From Comamonadaceae bacterium OS-1 (GTDB lineage: Bacteria; Pseudomonadota; Gammaproteobacteria; Burkholderiales; Burkholderiaceae_C): a DNA stretch of 64,000 nt. The position numbers and the translations under genes are program-made. This document shows, one piece after another, positions 24,883-34,106 of this stretch (positions are counted from its first letter, which is position 1; each line of letters opens with the position of its first letter). The notes below the pieces were generated by a model, which was not told the origin of the DNA, did no database searches, and saw nothing but the letters and a program-made list of their open reading frames with translations. The stretch lies in NCBI GenBank assembly GCA_027923965.1, contig AP026969.1:310001-374000 (forward strand), in the 5' to 3' direction.

Positions 24883-25562
24883 GTACTTGCCCACATGCGC
24901 AGAAGGTTGTGGTATGTGCCGGTGAGGCCGGTGGTTTCTGGCGTTTCGCCGTGCTGCTGGCGCAGGCGCAGCAGGTGCATGTCCAGGTCGAACAGCAGTT
25001 GGCGCTGCTCCTGGCTGCGCACCATGCTTTCGATCCAGAAAAAGCAGGCCAGCCGCGCGCCGCGCGTGACCGGCTCCACCTGGTGCACGCTGGTGCCTGC
25101 ATACAGCACCAGGCTGCCGGCAGGCAGCTTGACGCGCTGCGGGCCTGCCGAATCCTGGATGACCAGTTCGCCGCCGTCGTAGGCCTCGGGCTCGCTCAAA
25201 AACAGCGTGCAGGAGATATCGGTGCGCACACGCTGCCCGGTGTCGGGGGCGAAGCGCACGGCGTTGTCCACATGCGGGCCGTAGAAGTTGCTGGTGCCGC
25301 TGTAGCGGTTGACGCGCGGAGTGAACACGCGCTTGGGCAGGGCGGCGGAAAAGAAGGTCGGGTTACGGTCCAGCCCGCGCAGCAGCAGGGCGCGGATCTG
25401 GGTGGCGGCCTCGCAGTCGTGCGGCAGCTGCTCGTTGTTCTTCACGGCCTGCGCCTGGCTGCCTGCGCTGGCGCGGCCATCCGCCCAGGGGGCATCGACC
25501 AGCAGGCCCTGGGCGTGGTGGACTTCTTCGGGGGTCAGGATGTGGGGGATGTGCAGCAGCAT
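24879..25562 (-). CDS. piuC: PKHD-type Fe(II)/2-oxoglutarate hydroxylase PiuC
   Basis: A 227-residue enzyme of the PiuC family, found beside Fiu/PiuA-type catechol-siderophore receptors. The iron facial triad is H-x-D in GPHVDNA and a distal His in [11 protein letters not shown]; the 2-oxoglutarate arginine is probably in [10 protein letters not shown]. The natural substrate is not established. The start MLLHIPHIL at 25562 was chosen for family fit. A strong terminator separates it from the upstream receptor gene, so it probably depends on read-through or its own promoter. It is translationally coupled to the FMN oxidase. Confidence 0.9.
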   Translation of the reverse strand: MLLHIPHILTPEEVHHAQGLLVDAPWADGRASAGSQAQAVKNNEQLPHDCEAATQIRALLLRGLDRNPTFFSAALPKRVFTPRVNRYSGTSNFYGPHVDNAVRFAPDTGQRVRTDISCTLFLSEPEAYDGGELVIQDSAGPQRVKLPAGSLVLYAGTSVHQVEPVTRGARLACFFWIESMVRSQEQRQLLFDLDMHLLRLRQQHGETPETTGLTGTYHNLLRMWAST

Positions 25563-25584
25563 GGAAGAATTGTCAACGAACGTC

Positions 25585-25607
25585 AAAAAGCCGTCCCGAA
25601 GGACGGC
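25585..25607 (-). terminator. Strong terminator between the TonB receptor gene and piuC
   Basis: On the minus strand: GCCGTCC-TTCG-GGACGGC followed by T5. The 7-bp GC stem, stable tetraloop and T-run are textbook. It lies 20 bases after the receptor stop and 23 bases before the piuC ATG, so receptor and piuC would be differentially expressed. Confidence 0.85.
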
Positions 25608-25627
25608 CTGCAGGGGAACGCTGGGTC

Positions 25628-27940
25628 TTAGAACCGGGCGGTCATGGCCAGTTGGACGATGCGGCCCGCACCGGGCACGTAATGGCCGCGGTACAGCGCG
25701 TCGGCATACAGCTTGTTGGTCACGTTGTTGACGTTGGCCTTGAAGCTGAGCTGGTCGTTCACGGTGTATTCGGCCATCAGGTCACCGGTGGCGTAGCTGG
25801 GCGCCTCCCAGGCGGGGGCGGTCACGTCGGCAGGCGACTGGGCGCTGCGGAAGTTGATGCCCACTCCGGCACGGAAAGCGGGGGTGAACTGGTAGGTGTT
25901 CCAGATCGAACCGCTGTGCTTGGGGCTCAGGCCGGGCCGGTCGCCCACACGGTTGCCCACGGTGGTGGCGGTGGAGGCGGCCTTGTCTACGCGGGCCACG
26001 GGCATCCACATGTACGAACCCCACATTTCCCATGCGTCGGTGATGCGGCCCGACACATCGATTTCAAAGCCCGCGGTATGGCGCTTGCCCGATAGCAGCA
26101 ACCGGGTGGCGGCGGTGTCGGGGTCGGTGTTGCGCTCGTTCAGCTTGGTGGCGCGGAAGATGGCCAGGCGGGTGTTGAAACGCTTGTCGGCCGAGTCCAG
26201 CTTGGCACCCAACTCGATGTTCTCACTGCTCTCGGGGTCGGTGTTGGCACTGTTGGCGTTGTACGAATAGGTGTCTGCCGAGGTGTTGAACGAGGTGCCG
26301 TACGAGAAGTGGTACGAATGCAGTGGGTTCGGTTGGTACAGCACGCCAAAACGCTTGCTCCAGTTGGAGATGTTTTGCTGGTACGCGGTGGTGGTGACGG
26401 GCGTGGTGGCCGCCGTGGGCACCGCGTAGGTGCTGTAGCGGCCCTTCATGCTGTCGTAGCGCAGGCCGCCCAGCAACTTCCAGGCGGGGGCGATCTGGAC
26501 CAGGTCCTGGGCGTAGATGCCGTAGGCCTTGGCCACAAAGTTGCTGCCTTCGCGGAAAGAACGCAGCGATTCATCGACCCAGGCACCGTCGCCGGGGGTG
26601 CCCGCCGTGGTGTTGGGTTTGACCAGGTTGACGCCGCCCTGGGCCACGCTGAGAGCGGTGAAAACGGTTTTCTCTTCGCGCGAAAAGTCCACCCCGGCCA
26701 CCACTTCGTGGCCCACGCCCAGGGCGTCGAACTTGCTGCTCAGGTCGCTCTGGAAGTTGAGCGTGTCCATGTCCTGCACCTTGAGGTTGGTGCCTCGGGT
26801 GAATACGGTGCTGCCGCTGAAGTTGCCCAGGTCCACCGCGGGCTGCACGGCAGTACCGGCAAAGCGCACCGTGCCTGCGCGCTGGTCGCGCTGGAAGCGG
26901 CCTTTGCGGATCTGGGTTTTCAGCTCGGTGTCCACGCCAAAGCGGTGGATGTGGGCCAGGCTGCCCATGTTGGCATTGCCGCCGTTCTGGTCGCCCGCCA
27001 TGCCGAAATAGGCGCTGGGGTCCAGGCTGTTGATGAGGGTGTTGGCGGACTGGCTGTCGGTGGCCTTGGGCTTGATCCACGGGATGCCGTAGTTCATGCC
27101 GTTGCGGTTGTCCAGCGAGTACAGGCTGGCCGAGAACTCGTCCTTGGAGCCGATGCCGAAACGGTAGTTGGCCGCCAGGCCGTCCTTGTCGATGCTGCTG
27201 CCCGCACCGTTGTTGGTGGCCTGCGTGTACATGCCGTTGATGCGCAGGGCGGCATCATCGGCGGTCTTGATGTTGAAGTCGGCCGTCAGGCGGCGGAAGT
27301 TGTGGTTGCCCACGGTGGTGGTGATTTCGGTCTCGTCTTTCAGCAGCGCAGGCTTGCTCACCTGGTTGACCGCACCGCCGGTGGAGCCCCGGCCAAACAG
27401 CATGGACGCCGAGCCGCGCAACAGTTCGATGCGGTCGTTGTTGAAGGTATCGCGGTCGTAGAAGGCCGGGTCGCGCATACCGTCCAGAAAGATGTCGCCG
27501 GTCGAGGCCAGCGAGAAGCCGCGCAAACGGATGTCTTCTTCACCGCCCTCGGCCGCCTGGAAGGTCACGCCCGCGGTGCTGTGCAGCACTTCTTTCAGGG
27601 TGTCGAGGTTGCGGTCATTGATCAGCTTTTCGGTCACCACGGTGATCGATTGCGGGATGTTGCGCAGCTCCTGCTTGCCTTTGCCGATGCTGGTGGTGGT
27701 GGCGCGCAGGCTGTCTTTGCCCTCGGCCTGCTCGGTCACCGTGACCGGGGCCAGGGTTTTGGCCTGGGCTGCCGTGCCCGCTTCCTGGGCCATGGCCCCC
27801 ATGGAGCCTGCCAGCAACATGGCCCCGAGGGGCAGCATGGTGTAGCCCGCAACGGGTTGTGCTGCGGTATTGATAGCTGCTTGTGCTGATGGAATAAGCG
27901 CTAGAGCTGGTTTTTGCTTGAAATGTGTGCTTCGGGACAT
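25628..27940 (-). CDS. TonB-dependent siderophore receptor (Fiu/PiuA type)
   Basis: A 770-residue outer-membrane receptor. After a long leader (cleavage near AMAQEAG, about residue 52) come a TonB-box region (LAPVTVTEQ), the plug domain (about 75-190, [18 protein letters not shown].. and [14 protein letters not shown]) and a 22-strand barrel ending in the terminal Phe (AMTARF). Adjacency to piuC and similarity to Fiu suggest uptake of catecholate iron complexes. The start at 27940 (MSRSTHF) was chosen; residues about 8-24 of the leader come from a family A repeat, making it unusually long. A Fur-box-like site lies upstream. Confidence 0.9.
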   Translation of the reverse strand: MSRSTHFKQKPALALIPSAQAAINTAAQPVAGYTMLPLGAMLLAGSMGAMAQEAGTAAQAKTLAPVTVTEQAEGKDSLRATTTSIGKGKQELRNIPQSITVVTEKLINDRNLDTLKEVLHSTAGVTFQAAEGGEEDIRLRGFSLASTGDIFLDGMRDPAFYDRDTFNNDRIELLRGSASMLFGRGSTGGAVNQVSKPALLKDETEITTTVGNHNFRRLTADFNIKTADDAALRINGMYTQATNNGAGSSIDKDGLAANYRFGIGSKDEFSASLYSLDNRNGMNYGIPWIKPKATDSQSANTLINSLDPSAYFGMAGDQNGGNANMGSLAHIHRFGVDTELKTQIRKGRFQRDQRAGTVRFAGTAVQPAVDLGNFSGSTVFTRGTNLKVQDMDTLNFQSDLSSKFDALGVGHEVVAGVDFSREEKTVFTALSVAQGGVNLVKPNTTAGTPGDGAWVDESLRSFREGSNFVAKAYGIYAQDLVQIAPAWKLLGGLRYDSMKGRYSTYAVPTAATTPVTTTAYQQNISNWSKRFGVLYQPNPLHSYHFSYGTSFNTSADTYSYNANSANTDPESSENIELGAKLDSADKRFNTRLAIFRATKLNERNTDPDTAATRLLLSGKRHTAGFEIDVSGRITDAWEMWGSYMWMPVARVDKAASTATTVGNRVGDRPGLSPKHSGSIWNTYQFTPAFRAGVGINFRSAQSPADVTAPAWEAPSYATGDLMAEYTVNDQLSFKANVNNVTNKLYADALYRGHYVPGAGRIVQLAMTARF
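27869..27918. repeat. Family A repeat inside the receptor leader sequence
   Basis: ATTGATAGCTGCTTGTGCTG followed by ATGGAATAAGCGCTAGAGCT is a good copy. In the gene it is read on the minus strand and encodes about residues 8-24 ([16 protein letters not shown]) of the N-terminal leader. Confidence 0.8.
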
Positions 27941-28072
27941 GGCGGTCGGCCTAGGAAGGTTGCAAGAACGTGGATACGTTCTCAGGACACTGCTGGCTAA
28001 CGCGCGGAGCTGGGAAGAGGCCCGGGATGCTTGGCTGGCTGGGTGGAAAAGAAACAACGCGCTATTGTAAAT

Positions 28073-28093
28073 TAATGCGAATCATTCTTGTTA
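28073..28093 (-). promoter_or_regulatory. Probable Fur box upstream of the TonB receptor
   Basis: TAATGCGAATCATTCTTGTT matches the bacterial Fur pattern and is nearly repeated (GCGAATCAATCTCATTAC on the minus strand) upstream of the imelysin cluster. It lies about 135 bases before the receptor ATG. Confidence 0.65.
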
Positions 28094-28210
28094 CGGTGGG
28101 CGTAAAAACCTCGACATCGTCCCGGAAAAAGCCGTATCGCCCCATTTTGTTGCCTGTGCACAACGTGCGCTCTGCCGCTGTCCCGGCTAGCAGGCCCACT
28201 TGGAAATTTA

Positions 28211-28271
28211 TGAAAAATCAGGCCTCCGTGCTTATTCCGTCAGCACAAGCAGCTCTGTATTTAATAGCAAA
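28211..28271. repeat. Family A repeat between DUF1513 and receptor genes
   Basis: AATCAGGCCTCCGTGCTTAT, then TCCGTCAGCACAAGCAGCTC and TGTATTTAATAGCAA. It is very close to the copy inside nif3. On the minus strand it ends in a T-rich tract, so it may terminate the DUF1513 transcript. Confidence 0.8.
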
Positions 28272-28274
28272 TGG

Positions 28275-29372
28275 CTACACCAGCCACTTGCCGTGGTTAT
28301 CCCAGCGCACGTGGTCCTGTTGCCGCTCTAGGCCGTGGCGGGCCACCTCGCCGCGCACGCCGCCTTGGGCACCGCTGGCCAGCCAGTCGGGGCCGGAGGC
28401 GGCCAGGGCTCCGGCTTCGGGTAGCGGGAGCTGGCGCGGATCACCCCCTTGGGCCGACCACCACGCCAGTTGCCCCGCACGGGTGGCGCTGACCACAAAG
28501 CGGTCGTCCGCCGGGCTGTTGCGGCCGGGCACATAGGCCACGTCGCCGCCGTAGCCGCCCAGGGCCAGCGGCTCTGGCAAGGCGATGGTGCGCAGGCCAT
28601 CTGCGTCCAGCAGCGCCAGCAGTGGGGCGCTGCGGCGGGTGGCGGCATCGGCGTGTTCGGCCTGCATGGCGATGGCCACGGTGCCGTTGGGCGCGCGGGC
28701 CAGGTGGCGCAGGCTCAAGTAAGGGTCGCTGGCGCGCCAGGCCTGGCGTAGCGCGCCGGTGGTGGCATCCAGACGGGCGATGGACGAATCCATCTGCTTC
28801 AGATTCAGCTTGGTGCGGCCGGTTTCGGGCAGGTTGAGCAGGCCGCCATTGGCCACCAGCAGTGTGCCGTCGGGTTCGACCAGCACCATGTGCGGGTCCA
28901 GGCCGCCGCTGGGGAATTCGCGGATTTTTTCCAAACTCACCGGGTCGCGCACGGCGATGAACCCGGCCCCGGTGTCGGTGCTGGTCTCGGTGGTGTACAG
29001 GGCGCTGCCGTCGAGTGCGTAGCTGGCGTGGCCGCAGAGCACGCGGTCGTCTTCGATCTCAAACCAGAGCACGGCGCGGGCACTGCGGGTGTCAAAGCGC
29101 AGCAGGTATTCGCCGGGGCGGCGGGCCACGGCCAGCGCCTGGCCGGGCAGGCCCAGCGCCGGGTGCAGCATTTGCACCTCGTGGGCGCGTTGGGGCAGGG
29201 CCACGCCGCGCGGTGCGCTGCCGAGTTGCCAGACCCCGGCCCAGGCCTGGTCGTCTATGGTCCACGAGGTGAGCAGGCCGGGGGCTGGGGTGGTGGCCAA
29301 TGAGGGAAGGGCGATGCTGGCGGCGGCCAGGGCCAGCCAGTCGCGGCGGTGCAAGCGGGGATTAATCACCAT
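28275..29372 (-). CDS. DUF1513 family exported protein
   Basis: A 365-residue protein with an RR-containing leader (LHRRDWLALAAASIALPSLA) that could be a Tat signal, then a body resembling a seven-bladed propeller (repeated strands such as YALDGSALYTTET and GTLLVANGGLLNLPETG). DUF1513 proteins accompany imelysin and DUF1111 genes in iron-regulated operons; their function is unknown. The ATG overlaps the end of the preceding imelysin gene by 11 bases, implying coupling. Last gene of the four-gene cluster. Confidence 0.85.
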   Translation of the reverse strand: MVINPRLHRRDWLALAAASIALPSLATTPAPGLLTSWTIDDQAWAGVWQLGSAPRGVALPQRAHEVQMLHPALGLPGQALAVARRPGEYLLRFDTRSARAVLWFEIEDDRVLCGHASYALDGSALYTTETSTDTGAGFIAVRDPVSLEKIREFPSGGLDPHMVLVEPDGTLLVANGGLLNLPETGRTKLNLKQMDSSIARLDATTGALRQAWRASDPYLSLRHLARAPNGTVAIAMQAEHADAATRRSAPLLALLDADGLRTIALPEPLALGGYGGDVAYVPGRNSPADDRFVVSATRAGQLAWWSAQGGDPRQLPLPEAGALAASGPDWLASGAQGGVRGEVARHGLERQQDHVRWDNHGKWLV

Positions 29373-30369
29373 CAGACTCCGAGAAACCGACCATGGTTTT
29401 CAGCTCGGGGGCGATTTTGTCTTCGAGCAGCTTCTTGGCCTGGGCCAGGGCCTGCATGGCGGCGGTGACGCTGGCGGCGCGGGCCGGGTCTGCGGCGAGC
29501 ATGCGGGTGTGCAGCAGGGCCACGGCGGCTTCCAGCTGGGCGGACAGGGCGAGCTGGTTTTCACCGGCCAGGTAGCCATTCAGGCTGCCTTGCTCCTGGC
29601 TGCGGCCCGTGCCCAGCCAAAAGTTCTGCATGCTGGCCCAACTGGCCTGCCAGGCCGCCCGGGTGCTGCCGCTGGTGGCACGTGGCCAGTCGCTGGCGCG
29701 GCCACTGCGGGCGGGTTTGCCCATCTTTTTCCAGCGCAGTTGCTCCAGCCCGCCCACGGCCTGGCTGAACCATTCGTTGAAGGCGGCGAGTGCGGTGTCG
29801 GGGGTCCAGGCGCGGGCGGCCAGGGCTTCAAAGTCGGCCAGCAGGGCTTGGCCTTCTGCTGCACAGCCCTGGGCCAAGGCTGCAGCGTAGGTGCATTGGG
29901 CGGCATCGGGCGCGGCTTGCCACAGCAGAAATTCCAGTGCGGGCAGGCCTTTGGCGGGTGCGCCCAGGTCGTCCAGCGCGGCGGCGGTTTGCGGCGGGTT
30001 GGGTACGGCGGCGGTGACCATGGCCGGGCGTGTGGGCCAGAAGTCGATGCTGCGGGCGCTGCGGCGCTCCAGCAGCGGGCCCACGGACACGGCACTGAGG
30101 CGCTCCCAGTCCAGCATGGCGGCGCGCCAGGCGGGGCGGGCGGTAGCCGGGTTGCAGCCCGTAGCCAGCACGTCGCGCAGGGTGGCGCTGCTCTGGGCAA
30201 AGGCCTGTGCGGCGGGCACAAAGTGCAGCCTCAAGGCGTTGCGCACCCAGTCGGTCTGGGTGATGGCCGGGCTGGCAATGCGGACGGGCAGATTTGCGGC
30301 CCCAGCGGCTTGGCAGAGCAGGCCTGCTCCCAGTGCCAGCCATTGGCGGCGGTCGATCAAAAGGGTCAC
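29362..30369 (-). CDS. Imelysin-family periplasmic protein (second copy)
   Basis: A 335-residue exported protein (leader LIDRRQWLALGAGLLCQAAGAA) of the imelysin/ICMP family (PF09375), helical and thought to bind iron or other ligands in the periplasm. At the position of the family GxHxxE motif it has GLPALEFLLW, so the His is replaced while the downstream Glu-Phe-Leu-Leu-Trp is kept; metal binding at this site may be altered. It follows the DUF1111 gene by 13 bases. A homologous order (imelysin, DUF1111, imelysin-like, DUF1513) is known from Pseudomonas. Confidence 0.85.
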   Translation of the reverse strand: MTLLIDRRQWLALGAGLLCQAAGAANLPVRIASPAITQTDWVRNALRLHFVPAAQAFAQSSATLRDVLATGCNPATARPAWRAAMLDWERLSAVSVGPLLERRSARSIDFWPTRPAMVTAAVPNPPQTAAALDDLGAPAKGLPALEFLLWQAAPDAAQCTYAAALAQGCAAEGQALLADFEALAARAWTPDTALAAFNEWFSQAVGGLEQLRWKKMGKPARSGRASDWPRATSGSTRAAWQASWASMQNFWLGTGRSQEQGSLNGYLAGENQLALSAQLEAAVALLHTRMLAADPARAASVTAAMQALAQAKKLLEDKIAPELKTMVGFSESDGD

Positions 30370-30382
30370 GGCAGGTGTCCTG

Positions 30383-31819
30383 TCAGAGGGAGTTCACAAA
30401 TTTCACCAGCGCGTCGCGGTCGGCTTGGGGCATTTTCAGCACCTGTTGGCGGGCCGCATCGGCTTCGCCGCCGTGCCACAAAATGGCTTCCAGCGTATTG
30501 CGGGCGCGGCCATCGTGCAGCAGAAAGCTGTGGTTATTCACGTCAGGAATCAGGCCAATGCCCCACAGCGGCGGGGTGCGCCACTGCTGGCCGTTGGCCA
30601 GGCCGTCCGGGCGGCCATCGGCCAGGCCTTTGCCCATGTCGTGCAGCAGCAGGTCGGTATAGGGGGTGATTTTCTGGTCGCGCAGCGCGGGGAAAGGCGA
30701 TGCACCGGTGGTGTAGCTCGGGCGGTGGCACACGGCGCACTGGGCCTGGGCAAACAGGGCCTGGCCGCGGCGCACGTCTACATTGTCGTAGCCGCGCCGG
30801 GCGGGCACGGCCAGCGTGGCCTGGTACTGGATGACCTTTTCGAGTGTGGCGTTGTCGATCTCAACCCCGCCTTTTTCGCCACCACGCGGGGCCGCAGCAC
30901 AGTCTTTTTGCCTGGGCGTGCAGTCTTCTCGCGGGAATTTTTCGGAGGTGATGCCGATGTCGCCGTTAAAGGCCGCGGCCGACTGGTGCGCCAGGCTGCC
31001 GGTGTTGGCCTTCCAGCCAAAGCGGCCCACCACCTCTTTGCCCGCAAACGGGTCGAACACGCGGTTGACCATGCCTTTGATGGCATCGCTGCGGGTTGCC
31101 TGTTGCTGCACATTGGCCAGGATGTCGGCCTCGGTGATCGCGTCGATCAGGCCCACGCCGGGCATTTGCGGTGCGATGCGCGGGCTGACCAGGGTGCCGG
31201 GCTGCATGGGGCCGTAGCCCAGGTCGGTAAAGCGGTAGTGCGGCTGGCGCAGGCTGTAGCGTGTGCCGTCGGCAAACTGGCCGGGTAGCTCGGTGTAGCG
31301 GATGCGCACCTTGCCCTCGGCGCGCACGCCCTGTGTAGCGGAGTGGGTGAACTGCTCGCCGTAGGTGGGCTCGTGCCGGGGCACGCCTTGCGCATCCAGC
31401 ACCGACAGGCGAAACAGCAAGCCGATGGGCTGCTCGGCGGTGACGCCATTTTTGAAAGTGTTGGGCGGTGCGCCGCGCCCGTCCTGGGTGTGGCAGCCGC
31501 CGCAGGAGCGGGCGATGAAATGCGGCCCCAGGCCGTCGCGGGCGCTGGTGGACGACGGGGCTTCGACCCAGTTGCGCCGAAAAAATGAGTTGCCGATGGC
31601 GAAGCTGGTGCGGCCTGCTTCGTCCAGGTTGGCGGCGGGGAACGAGAAGGCGTTCAGGCCTTCTTCAAACACAGTGGTGTCGCCGCCGGGTTTTTCTTCC
31701 GAGGTGTCGATCGCAAGGGGGGCTGCCAGGGCCAGCCACGCCACCGCCATCCCGGCCGAGGCCAGGGCGGTGGTGGTGAGGGTGCGCCAGCGTTTTTTGT
31801 GCAGGTTCGGCTGACGCAT
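30383..31819 (-). CDS. DUF1111 di-heme c-type oxidoreductase
   Basis: A 478-residue exported protein with an N-terminal hydrophobic leader (about 15-33) and two heme c motifs, CGGCH (in RSCGGCHTQDGRG) and CAVCH (in QCAVCHRPSY). The family (DUF1111, sometimes called thiol oxidoreductase) is distantly related to cytochrome c peroxidase/MauG. The terminal part LLHDMGKGLADGRPDG..LWGIGL..FLLHDGRA is typical. It may change the redox state of iron during uptake, but that is inference. The start at MRQPNLHKKRW is 4 bases from the upstream imelysin stop. Confidence 0.88.
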   Translation of the reverse strand: MRQPNLHKKRWRTLTTTALASAGMAVAWLALAAPLAIDTSEEKPGGDTTVFEEGLNAFSFPAANLDEAGRTSFAIGNSFFRRNWVEAPSSTSARDGLGPHFIARSCGGCHTQDGRGAPPNTFKNGVTAEQPIGLLFRLSVLDAQGVPRHEPTYGEQFTHSATQGVRAEGKVRIRYTELPGQFADGTRYSLRQPHYRFTDLGYGPMQPGTLVSPRIAPQMPGVGLIDAITEADILANVQQQATRSDAIKGMVNRVFDPFAGKEVVGRFGWKANTGSLAHQSAAAFNGDIGITSEKFPREDCTPRQKDCAAAPRGGEKGGVEIDNATLEKVIQYQATLAVPARRGYDNVDVRRGQALFAQAQCAVCHRPSYTTGASPFPALRDQKITPYTDLLLHDMGKGLADGRPDGLANGQQWRTPPLWGIGLIPDVNNHSFLLHDGRARNTLEAILWHGGEADAARQQVLKMPQADRDALVKFVNSL

Positions 31820-31823
31820 CGGC

Positions 31824-33005
31824 TTATTCTTTGGCGGCGTCTGCCAGGGTGAGTTTGGTGATGCCCACCGCCTTGGCCGCGTCCAGGAAGTCCTTGCTTT
31901 GCAGCTTGAGCGCATCGGCCACGGCCTGCACACGTTTACGGCCTTCGGGGTCCACTATTTCGCGGTCAAACGGGGCGTGGATGCCTTCGGCGGCTTTGAC
32001 GCTGGCAGCGATGTGGCTGCTGGTGCGCTCGGCGGTGGTGGCATCTTTCAAAGCTACCAGGTCGCGCAGCGATGCGCCTTGCAGCACGCTGCCGTCGGCA
32101 CGCTTGAAGCGGCCCAACCAGACGTTTTCAATCCCGGTGGCGTTGGCCACGATGTCGCGGTGGGTGTTGTCGGAGAAGCAGGAGTGCTCGTCTTCCTGGT
32201 TTTTGGAGGCCAGGGCCACTTCGATGCGTTCACCGGCCAGTTCGCCGCGCGACAGGGAGCCCACGCCGACCAGCATGTTGCGCACGGCGCTGTTGCCGGA
32301 TTTTTCGAATTTGGCGCGGTAGTTTTGGGCATCGGGGGCCCAGGCTTTGGCTAGGCTGGACAGGTCGCTGATGAGCAGGTCGGACACCACCTTCAGGTAT
32401 TCGCGGCGGCGGTTGGCGTTGGGGGTTTTGCCGTCCACAAAGTCTTCGAACGAACGGTCACCGGGGCCGGTTTCGCTCAGATCCTGGCCCCACAGCAAAA
32501 ACTCGATGGCGTGCCAGCCGGTGGCGATGTTTTCTTCGCCGCCGCGCTCGTTCAGGGCCGCGAGGGCTTTGGCGGTGATTTTGACCTTGGGGTTGTTGAT
32601 GATGCCGGCTTTGGGCTTGCCGACAACGTAGTCCACATAGGCTTCGTCCATGGGCCAGGCGTTGATGCGGCCTTCGGGGCCGTTTTTGTCATCGATGGGG
32701 CCGGCGTAGAAGCGGAAGGCTTCGGTCTGGCCGTAAAACTCGCGGGCAGCCAGCCAGGCTTTGCGGGCCGTGGCCAAGCCGTCAGTGCTGGGCGCCGCGT
32801 TGAATGCGGTGATGGCGGCGTGGAGCACCTGGGCCGAGGTGAGTGTGTCGGTGTAGCTGGCGTAGACCAACTTGCTGTAGTCGGCGGCGACCGCAGCGGC
32901 GGTGACGGGGGCGGTCGCGGTCGTTTGTGCATGGGCGGCACAAGCCGTCAGCAGTACGGCGCTCAGCAGAAGAGATCTCACGGCGTGGGTCCTTGCAGTT
33001 CCCAT
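31824..33005 (-). CDS. Imelysin-family iron-regulated periplasmic protein
   Basis: A 393-residue protein with a signal peptide (VRSLLLSAVLLTACAAHAQ). The imelysin motif GWHAIEFLLWGQD (GxHxxE) is intact, in contrast to the second copy. Imelysin proteins are bacterial periplasmic or outer-membrane proteins induced by iron limitation, with probable iron-binding function. It is the first gene of the cluster; a Fur-box-like site lies 48-70 bases upstream of the ATG. The codon run upstream of 33005 is open but carries no leader-like sequence. Confidence 0.9.
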   Translation of the reverse strand: MGTARTHAVRSLLLSAVLLTACAAHAQTTATAPVTAAAVAADYSKLVYASYTDTLTSAQVLHAAITAFNAAPSTDGLATARKAWLAAREFYGQTEAFRFYAGPIDDKNGPEGRINAWPMDEAYVDYVVGKPKAGIINNPKVKITAKALAALNERGGEENIATGWHAIEFLLWGQDLSETGPGDRSFEDFVDGKTPNANRRREYLKVVSDLLISDLSSLAKAWAPDAQNYRAKFEKSGNSAVRNMLVGVGSLSRGELAGERIEVALASKNQEDEHSCFSDNTHRDIVANATGIENVWLGRFKRADGSVLQGASLRDLVALKDATTAERTSSHIAASVKAAEGIHAPFDREIVDPEGRKRVQAVADALKLQSKDFLDAAKAVGITKLTLADAAKE

Positions 33006-33052
33006 CCGCGAAGCGCAAGAATGCTGCGCTTGACGCGGACTGGGCAAAAACC

Positions 33053-33075
33053 GATTGTAATGAGATTGATTCGCG
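33053..33075 (-). promoter_or_regulatory. Probable Fur box upstream of the imelysin cluster
   Basis: On the minus strand GCGAATCAATCTCATTAC, identical at 14 of 18 positions to GCGAATCATTCTTGTTAC upstream of the TonB receptor. It lies between the imelysin ATG and the DHH phosphoesterase gene end. Confidence 0.6.
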
Positions 33076-33097
33076 ATACGAAATCGCGCTGAATGTT

Positions 33098-34030
33098 TTA
33101 ACCGTCCAGATTGATCTGTGCAATCAGTTTTTGCAGCACCGTGGCGGCCTGGTCGTTGTCGACCTGGCAGGTGCCCGCCGCATGGTGGCCACCGCCGCCG
33201 TAGGCCAGCATCAACTCGCCCACATTGGTTTTGCTGCTGCGGTCCAGGATGGATTTGCCGGTGGCCAGCACGGTGTTTTGCTTTTGCACGCCCCACATCA
33301 CGTGGATGGAGATGTTGCATTGCGGGAACAGGGCGTACACCATGAAGCGGTTGGTGGCCCAGATGGTTTCTTCGGCGCGCAGGTCCAGCACCACCAGGTT
33401 GCCGTGCACGGTGGCGCAGCGTTCGATCTGTGCCTTGGCCTTGTCGGCGTGTTCCTGGTAGATGTCGATGCGCTCTTTCACGTCGGGCAGCGACAGGATA
33501 TCTTCGATGCCGTGGTCACGGCAGTACTGGATCAAGTCCATCATCAGTGCGTAGTTGCTGATGCGGAATTCGCGGAAGCGCCCCAGGCCGGTGCGCGCGT
33601 CCATCAGGTAATTCAGCAGCACCCAGCCCTCGGGGTGCATGATTTCTTCGCGCACGTACTGGGCCGAGTCGGCCTTGTCCACCGCGTCCATCATGTCCAC
33701 GGTGATATTGGGGAAGGCCTTGGCACCGCCATAGTAGTCAAACACCACGCGCGCAGCCGACGGGGCGGTGGCATCGATCACATGGTTTTTGAGCCCGCTC
33801 TGGTTGCGGATGGTCTCGGACGCGTGGTGATCAAACGCGATGTGGGCACCCGGCACATAGGGCAGGTTGGTGGTGATGTCGCGGTCGGTGATGGTGATCT
33901 TGCCGTCTTGCATGTCCTTGGGATGGACGAACTTGATCTCGTCAATCATGTCCAGCTCATTGAGCAGCACTGCACACACCAGCCCGTCGAAATCACTGCG
34001 GGTGACCAAGCGAAATTTTTCTGTGCCCAT
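33098..34030 (-). CDS. DHH-family phosphoesterase (exopolyphosphatase-like)
   Basis: A 310-residue cytoplasmic phosphoesterase. The DHH motifs are visible: SDFDGLVCA near the start, FDHHAS, and the C-terminal DHHA1 glycine-rich GGGGHHAAGTC. Relatives act on polyphosphate, oligoribonucleotides or cyclic dinucleotides; this subgroup is usually labelled exopolyphosphatase, without proof. The start was placed at 34030 (MGTEKFRLVTRS) because AAGGA lies 8 bases ahead; an ATG three codons earlier overlaps that site. Confidence 0.85.
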   Translation of the reverse strand: MGTEKFRLVTRSDFDGLVCAVLLNELDMIDEIKFVHPKDMQDGKITITDRDITTNLPYVPGAHIAFDHHASETIRNQSGLKNHVIDATAPSAARVVFDYYGGAKAFPNITVDMMDAVDKADSAQYVREEIMHPEGWVLLNYLMDARTGLGRFREFRISNYALMMDLIQYCRDHGIEDILSLPDVKERIDIYQEHADKAKAQIERCATVHGNLVVLDLRAEETIWATNRFMVYALFPQCNISIHVMWGVQKQNTVLATGKSILDRSSKTNVGELMLAYGGGGHHAAGTCQVDNDQAATVLQKLIAQINLDG

Positions 34031-34106
34031 GGGGACCATCCTTTTTGCCGTGTTGGCGGTTACAAAATGTGTAACGATTATGCCGCCAAGGCCAAAGCTT
34101 GCATGG

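Larger units (their letters stand above)
27941..28274. other. 334-bp intergenic region between receptor and DUF1513 genes
   Basis: Contains the receptor leader, a Fur-box-like site (28073-28093) and a family A copy (28211-28271) that ends the upstream DUF1513 transcript. Short open frames occur but show no coding character that I can support. Confidence 0.6.

Noticed and set aside
28190-28536. Plus-strand short frame through the family A repeat ([18 protein letters not shown])
   Set aside because: The resemblance to the TonB receptor leader (IPSAQAAI) comes from the shared repeat, not from homology of proteins; it runs antisense into the DUF1513 gene.
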